Shown piece by piece: positions 63,060-64,000 of a DNA stretch of 64,000 nt. Made by a program: the position numbers and the translations under genes. The stretch comes from Mantis religiosa (taxonomy: Eukaryota > Arthropoda > Insecta > Mantodea > Mantidae), in contig CM060953.1 in NCBI GenBank assembly GCA_030765055.1, positions 102,714,992 through 102,778,991 on the forward strand. Reading direction: 5' to 3'. The notes beneath the pieces are model-generated. The model searched no databases, was not told the DNA's origin, and saw only the letters and a program-made list of their open reading frames with translations. The first letter of the stretch is position 1; each line of letters begins with the position of its first letter.

Positions 63060-64000
63060 TCTTCCTGGTGTGGGCAGACTCTCACCGGGTGTACGGGCTG
63101 TCCACACCCTCAACACAGGCCAATAGGTCTTCGCCGGCTTCCCTCGGCTGGTCGTCTGTCTCCGGTGTAGCGGACACTCCTCTTTCTCCACGTCTTCAGG
63201 ATTGCTGTTTCCTTGGCCGCCTCCATCCTTAATGCTGCCGTTAGAGCCTCGTGGATTGTTTTATAATCGCCGAGCATTAGGCGCTGACGAATCTCGGTGT
63301 CTCGTACCCCGTCAACGAATGTGTAGGCAGCTTCCCGGGATACGAACTCTGGTGGGAAGTCGACTAGGACCTTGCTAGCCAGTTGTTCAACTGCCAGGGC
63401 GAACTCCTGCAGCGTCTGCCCTTGCTGCTCTGACCTTGCCTTTAGCTGGCTGCGGTACCCTGCGGCTAAGCGGTGGTTTCCAACACGATTCTCCAGGGCC
63501 TTCCAGATGTCCTTGGGCACCGCCGTTGTGTGTACCGTGTTCAGGACATCCGCTATTAACTATGTAGCCTTCTCCTCTGGTGACCATTTGTTGTGCTTGG
63601 CCACTGCGTCGAATTGGCGGCGGAAGACTTCGAAAGTTTACGCGCCGTCATATTTCGGAGGTTTGACGCGTGCCGATGTTGTGTCGCGTCCCAGCGCTTC
63701 GACATTTAAATCCTTTAACCTGCTGCCGACGTCGTTCTTCACCAGGGCATTCAGGGACTTGACGCTGCTGTCGGCCTTTCCTTCCAGGTTGTTTACGTGG
63801 TAAGCAAGGTCTTCGACGTCTTCCACCATAGCGTTCAGGGACTTGGCGTTACGTCGGCCTTTTCCTCTAGGTCTTTGAAGCGGTTCGCCAGGTCTTCGAC
63901 GCGCTCGTCCACTTGGCCCATCCGCTTGTCCAGCTCCGTCACGTCATCCCTCACGCCGGCCAACTGTTCTTCAAATTTGGCGGCGAGAATCTCGTTCGCC
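63060..64000 (-). pseudogene. Gyp-F gag, N-terminus outside the window
   Basis: From the edge: ILAAKFEEQLAGVRDDVTEL, DKRMGQVDERVEDLANRF, a doubled NNLEGKADSSVKSLNA block as in Gyp-A, then KPPKYDGA and frameshifts to 63110-63520: MPKDIWKALENRVGNHRLAA, VDGVRDTEIRQRLMLGDYKT. A stop replaces the residue after the first knuckle cysteine (GLC*GCGQP). Confidence 0.85.

Larger units (their letters stand above)
58965..64000 (-). mobile_element. Gyp-F: nearly complete Gypsy element, runs off the window
   Basis: 3' LTR (58965-59464) preceded by ATAT, then on the minus strand integrase, RNase H, RT, protease and gag up to the window edge. It is the only copy here with all pol domains in order, so it serves as the reference for the deletions in Gyp-A, -B and -D. 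Multiple frameshifts and stops show it is inactive. Confidence 0.88.

Overview
This window looks like repeat-dense intergenic or intronic DNA from an arthropod nuclear genome, most likely an insect. It carries R1-clade, Jockey-like and I-like LINEs, Gypsy and BEL/Pao LTR elements, Penelope-like elements (PLEs), mariner/Tc1/IS630/hAT transposons and several tRNA-headed SINEs. A hemimetabolous insect such as a cockroach or termite would fit, but the sequence alone does not prove it. I found no convincing complete host gene, rRNA, functional tRNA, CRISPR array or bacterial-type operon. Almost every coding stretch is a transposable-element relic with frameshifts, stops or deletions; the exception is one R1-clade RT reading frame.

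Layout. 1-5.1 kb: a Tc1-like remnant, then a Jockey-like LINE (minus strand) that holds an internally deleted mariner and is also entered by a young, internally deleted Gypsy element (Gyp-A). 5.1-12.3 kb: AT-rich DNA, a PLE palindrome, copies of an unclassified repeat (family X), a decayed retrotransposon gag, and deleted Gypsy element Gyp-B carrying a GC-rich 528-bp insert. 12.3-19.9 kb: a hAT transposase relic split by SINE-B, PLE fragments with a hammerhead-like motif, two copies of SINE-C, and simple repeats. 19.9-23.9 kb: an R1-clade LINE (ORF1, ORF2) split by SINE-A and by a PLE fragment, then a partial Gypsy (Gyp-C). 24-27.8 kb: mostly unrecognised AT-rich DNA. 27.8-32.2 kb: a Jockey-like LINE with deleted Gypsy Gyp-D inside it. 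32.3-38.3 kb: PLE palindromes and a non-coding LTR element that holds a 3.3-kb PLE composite. 38.7-42.4 kb: LINE ends, an IS630/Tc1-type transposase relic with SINE-A, and another PLE fragment.

42.8-57.9 kb is a nested tower. Gypsy Gyp-E is split by a BEL/Pao element. The BEL is itself split by a Jockey-like LINE, which holds a 369-bp I-derived element, and by a satellite-bodied I-derived element, which holds an R1-clade LINE. Gyp-E is split a second time by an ORF1-only I-like element. 59-64 kb: a nearly full-length but mutated Gypsy (Gyp-F) running off the window edge.

The elements can be ordered because target-site duplications (TSDs) are readable at most junctions. Recurrent themes are: Gypsy copies of one lineage that lost RT/IN but kept LTRs, PBS and PPT; a 4-bp GTAT/ATAC target preference for that lineage; PLE copies arranged as large palindromes with hammerhead-like motifs; and three structurally different non-autonomous elements sharing the same I-like 5' and 3' ends. 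All family calls were made by eye from translated motifs; no database search was run.
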